NCBI RefSeq assembly: GCF_009857835.1
Contig: NZ_WWCL01000001.1
Span: forward strand, 1,550,001 to 1,614,000
Origin: Duganella fentianensis
GTDB taxonomy: Bacteria; Pseudomonadota; Gammaproteobacteria; Burkholderiales; Burkholderiaceae_D
Direction: 5' to 3'
DNA: 64,000 bases
Part shown: piece after piece, positions 61,110 to 64,000 of the stretch
How the letters are laid out: each line of letters begins with the position of its first letter
How positions within the stretch are numbered: the stretch's first letter is position 1
The notes under the pieces: generated by a model
Databases searched by the model: none
What the model was told of the DNA's origin: nothing
Seen by the model: the letters and a program-made list of their open reading frames with translations, nothing else
Translations under genes and position numbers: made by a program

Positions 61110-61529
61110 TCAGGCCGGTGCGCCTGCTTCGATGGCCGGATAGAACTCGTGGTCTTCACGCTGCATGCGCTCGTACAGGGTGCGCAGGACGGCGTTTGCT
61201 TCGCTACGGAATACTTCAGGCTGGGAAGCCAGCAGGCGGGGGGTATTCCATTTGGCGGCAAACGCCAGATAGGCGTTGGCGATGTGATCCATTTCACCCC
61301 GATATTGCCGGCTCATGCGTGCCAGCTGGGCATTGCCGCTCTGTTCCAGTGCCGGGTAGAGCACCCGGTCCTCGACTGCCAGATGGAGTTTGATGAAGCC
61401 GCTCATGGCGACGATCTGCTGCGCAATCGCGCTGGCCTGTTCGGCGATGCCATGCTGCACCAGCGTGCGCAAGCCGGTGATGGCGCCCAGAATGTCGAGG
61501 TGCTGGTGCTTGAATTTATCGAGATTCAT
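61110..61529 (-). CDS. hemerythrin-domain protein
   Basis: A protein of 139 residues from the ATG at 61529 (AAGGAAC upstream). Iron-ligand motifs of a four-helix hemerythrin are visible: 'FKHQHLDIL', 'FIKLHLAVEDRVLYPAL', 'MDHIANAYLAF' and 'REDHEFYPAI'. Such proteins bind oxygen, nitric oxide or iron in the cytoplasm. It is a single gene. Confidence 0.9.
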   Translation of the reverse strand: MNLDKFKHQHLDILGAITGLRTLVQHGIAEQASAIAQQIVAMSGFIKLHLAVEDRVLYPALEQSGNAQLARMSRQYRGEMDHIANAYLAFAAKWNTPRLLASQPEVFRSEANAVLRTLYERMQREDHEFYPAIEAGAPA

Positions 61530-61863
61530 TATGTTCCTTTCAATTTTCTTCATTGATGAAGTAAGTGTAATCCAGGCGGGCTAAACAGGCAAATGAAATA
61601 CTCTTTATTTGAAGAAATTTTTTCTATCACGACCGAAGCTTTACCTGTCGCTTGCCTATTAACGTGAGTTGTCATCCAGCTTGCCCGGGACAGCCAGGCC
61701 AAACTGGCGCCAGCGTTCGAAATTCAATGAATTCGACAAATAAATATATTCGGCAATTTATTTGCCAAATTCGTTAAATTCAATTATACTTTCCAAGTGG
61801 AAATTTAATCCACCCGATACACTGACTAACCCAAGAGCACATGCTGCTGCAAGGAAGACTGCG

Positions 61864-63477
61864 ATGGAATGGATGCGTAATTTGACTGTCGGGCAACGTA
61901 TCACGCTGCTCATCACCACCTTCGTGGCAGGCTTTCTGCTGTTTGGCGTCACTGCCCGTTCCACTCTCAAGGAGCTGGAAGTCAATGGCCCCGTGTACAA
62001 CCGCATCGTGCAGGGCAAGGATCTGCTGGCCGATGTGCTGCCGCCGCCGGAATTCATCGTCGAATCCTATCTGACGGCAACGGAGTTAAGGACGGCCGGC
62101 GACGACGAACGTGCTGCGCTGGCGCAGCAATTGCAGCGTCAGCAGAAGGACTTCATCGAACGCAAGCAGTACTGGGTAAGCCAGAAGCTCGATGCTGAGC
62201 TGGCTGATCTGGTGCTGCACCAGTCGAGCGAACCGGCCGAGGCCTTCTTCCGCGTGGCGCTGGGCGAATTCGTGCCGGCACTACAGCATGACGATGGTGC
62301 TGGCGCCGAGCGCGCCTTCCAGCAGATGAAGAAGGCCTACCAGAGCCACCGCGCCGCAGTGGAAAAAATCGTCCAGCGTGCCAATGCCCGCGCCAGCGCC
62401 GACGAGACGGATGCCCTGCAGGTTTCGGTGGCGCGCGAACGCGTGCTGTGGCTGGCTTTCTTGATCACGCTGGCAGTCAGCATCAGTATCGGCGTGGCGG
62501 TCAGCCGTGGCATCACCGGTCCGCTCGGCGCGGCGGTGAGAATCACCCGTGAAGTGGCCAATGGCGACCTGACGCGGGTGATCGAAACCCGCTCGCGCGA
62601 CGAAACCGGCCAGCTGCTGCAAGCCATGGGCGAAATGTCGGATGGCTTGAAACAGACGGTGGCCAAGATCCATCTGGCAGCGGAAACCATAGAGCGGGGC
62701 GTGGAGGAAATTGCCTCGGGCAATCAGGATCTGTCGGACCGCACGGAAAATCAGGCCAGCGCACTGGAAGAAACCGCCGCTTCGCTGGAAGAGCTGACGG
62801 CCGCCGTGCGCAAGAATGCCGACAGCGCCCGTCAGGCCGATGCGTTTGCCGGCTCGGCGTCGGAGATTGCCGAGCGTGGCGGCGACGAAGTGAGCCGGGT
62901 GGTCGATATGATGAAGGCCATCACGCAGTCGTCGGCACGCATCGTCGAAATCATTTCCGTGATCGATAGCATCGCCTTCCAGACCAATATTCTGGCCCTG
63001 AATGCTGCCGTGGAAGCCGCCCGCGCCGGCGAGCAGGGGCGCGGCTTTGCGGTGGTGGCGACGGAGGTGCGCAGTCTGGCCCAGCGTTCGGCATCGGCCG
63101 CCAAGGAAATCAAGCTGCTGATCGATGACTCGGTGGATAAGATCAAGGCGGGCAGCAATGCCGTCGATGCGGCCGGCGCGACCATGAAAGCCATCGTCGA
63201 CAGTGTGCATCAGGTCAGTGCCGTGATTGCCGATATCTCCGCCGCCGGCAACGAACAGTCGCAGGGCATCGAACAGGTCAGCCAGGCCATCATGGAGATG
63301 GATCAGGTTACCCAGCAAAACGCGGCGCTGGTGGAAGAAGCGGCCGCTGCGGCTGCCAGTCTGCGCGATCAGGCCGTGCTGCTGATCGAGTCGGTCGATG
63401 TGTTCAAGACCGGCACGCATGCGGTTGCACCGGCAACGCAGCTGCGCCGGGCACCGGCACAGTTACCGCTGGCCTAG
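61864..63477 (+). CDS. methyl-accepting chemotaxis protein
   Basis: A protein of 537 residues from the ATG at 61864 (AAGGAAG upstream); a longer open frame from 61762 has no ribosome binding site. Membrane helix at residues 11-30, a small periplasmic four-helix domain, a second helix at about residues 198-218, HAMP, and a signalling domain with the hairpin tip 'IDSIAFQTNILALNAAVEAA'. No C-terminal CheR-binding pentapeptide is seen. It would steer flagellar or twitching movement. Confidence 0.93.
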   Translation: MEWMRNLTVGQRITLLITTFVAGFLLFGVTARSTLKELEVNGPVYNRIVQGKDLLADVLPPPEFIVESYLTATELRTAGDDERAALAQQLQRQQKDFIERKQYWVSQKLDAELADLVLHQSSEPAEAFFRVALGEFVPALQHDDGAGAERAFQQMKKAYQSHRAAVEKIVQRANARASADETDALQVSVARERVLWLAFLITLAVSISIGVAVSRGITGPLGAAVRITREVANGDLTRVIETRSRDETGQLLQAMGEMSDGLKQTVAKIHLAAETIERGVEEIASGNQDLSDRTENQASALEETAASLEELTAAVRKNADSARQADAFAGSASEIAERGGDEVSRVVDMMKAITQSSARIVEIISVIDSIAFQTNILALNAAVEAARAGEQGRGFAVVATEVRSLAQRSASAAKEIKLLIDDSVDKIKAGSNAVDAAGATMKAIVDSVHQVSAVIADISAAGNEQSQGIEQVSQAIMEMDQVTQQNAALVEEAAAAAASLRDQAVLLIESVDVFKTGTHAVAPATQLRRAPAQLPLA

Positions 63478-63636
63478 GCCTGTAATCGGCCCGGGCCCGG
63501 CGGCGTGTGCCGCCTGCCGCCTGCCGCCTGCCGCCAGCGGCAGGGCCGGCCGCGGGGCAGAGCGAGGGCGAGTTTCCTTGCACAGCCCATGTTTTTTTAT
63601 TCATAATGCTTGCTACCTTCCTATGCAGGAGTAGCA

Positions 63637-64000
63637 ATGCCGGTATTTTCGGGAAATCCGTTCTCCTTTGCCTCTGCCGCCGATCTGGCTATGCCGCAGA
63701 TCAGCTTCAGTTACGATTACACCGGCATCATCGCTTCCGTCTCGATTGCCATCTTTGCTTCCTTCTGCGCCTTCGAAATGGCGCGCCGGCGCGAACAGGG
63801 GCGCTACTGGGTCTCACTGGGCGCCCTGATGCTGGGGCTGGGCATCTGGGCCATGCATTTCATCGGCATGTCGTCGTTCCGCCTGAATTGCGGCGTGGCT
63901 TACGAGCCGTGGCTGACGCTGGCATCGGCGCTGCCCGGTGTGGCCGCCGCCTCGATTGCGCTGCGGGCGATTGCGTCGCGCCGGATCGGCTACCTCAGGC
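63637..64000 (+). CDS. MHYT-domain sensor protein, cut by the right edge
   Basis: At least 121 residues from the ATG at 63637 (AGGAG seven bases upstream), still open at the window end. Hydrophobic helices with the signature 'GIWAMHFIGMSSF' (M-H-x2-x-M) match the MHYT domain, a membrane sensor thought to bind copper for oxygen, CO or NO. Such proteins usually continue into GGDEF/EAL or histidine-kinase domains. Confidence 0.85.
   Translation, partial: MPVFSGNPFSFASAADLAMPQISFSYDYTGIIASVSIAIFASFCAFEMARRREQGRYWVSLGALMLGLGIWAMHFIGMSSFRLNCGVAYEPWLTLASALPGVAAASIALRAIASRRIGYLR

Noticed and set aside
62281-63420. 379-codon open frame on minus opposite the chemoreceptor
   Set aside because: Antisense of the highly conserved signalling domain; no independent evidence.
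1-64000. CRISPR arrays, rRNA genes, complete tRNA genes, replication origin
   Set aside because: No regularly spaced repeats, rRNA-like sequence, complete cloverleaf or DnaA-box cluster was seen.

Overview
The window looks like chromosomal DNA of a free-living, aerobic Gram-negative bacterium of moderately high GC content, most likely a betaproteobacterium. The Oxalobacteraceae (Massilia, Duganella, Undibacterium and relatives) fit best, because of five TonB-dependent receptors in 64 kb, periplasmic c-type cytochromes, LysR, AraC, TetR and sigma-54 regulation, and Tat and lipoprotein signals. That placement is an inference from gene style; no rRNA or complete tRNA gene is visible.

Layout. 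1-3 kb: a tripartite RND efflux locus (TetR and membrane-fusion protein on minus, outer-membrane factor on plus) around a perfect TetR-type operator. 3.3-8 kb: ordinary metabolism (small lipoprotein, SnoaL-like/alcohol dehydrogenase operon with divergent LysR, isochorismatase-like hydrolase, folE). 8-12.7 kb: an ECF sigma-factor regulon. Three copies of GGAAC-N19-TCTAA lie upstream of the sigma gene, of a DUF4142/cupredoxin/outer-membrane/TlpA operon, and of a diheme cytochrome c.

13-33.8 kb is the most interesting part. A family 2A encapsulin operon (rhodanese, serine acetyltransferase, XRE regulator, encapsulin shell, cysteine desulfurase with a long disordered N-terminus) sits between two paralogous gene sets. 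Each set contains one TonB receptor, two DUF6644-like four-helix membrane proteins, one DUF6152-like periplasmic protein and two proteins of an unnamed periplasmic family, called here the WDGDTLVV/VERW family. A sigma-54 activator gene lies between the left set and the encapsulin operon. Four well-formed -24/-12 promoters precede operons of both sets, and a repeated CTGYTGA-N4-TCARCAG palindrome lies upstream of two of them. The right set also carries a rhodanese-like protein without the catalytic Cys, a c-type haem lipoprotein and a Tat-exported amidohydrolase. The proposal is one sigma-54 regulon for uptake and periplasmic redox handling of an unknown, perhaps sulfur-containing, compound next to a sulfur-storage nanocompartment.

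34-42 kb: another TonB receptor with a decayed PepSY-type remnant, LysR/MFS efflux, remnants of a GNAT gene and an IS5-like transposase, and an AraC/FabF pair. 42-46.2 kb: a molybdenum-acquisition locus, in which two ModE-like sites precede a TonB receptor, a Cys-less molybdopterin-oxidoreductase-fold protein and a NifQ-like protein. 46.5-52.7 kb: a BamE-like hypothetical protein, a codon-biased TonB receptor, an IS3-family scar and a diguanylate cyclase. 53-64 kb: LysR/hydrolase, an amino-acid permease, a glycosidase-like/FGE fusion protein whose 3' end is duplicated on the far side of a methyltransferase gene, hemerythrin, a chemoreceptor and a truncated MHYT sensor at the right edge.
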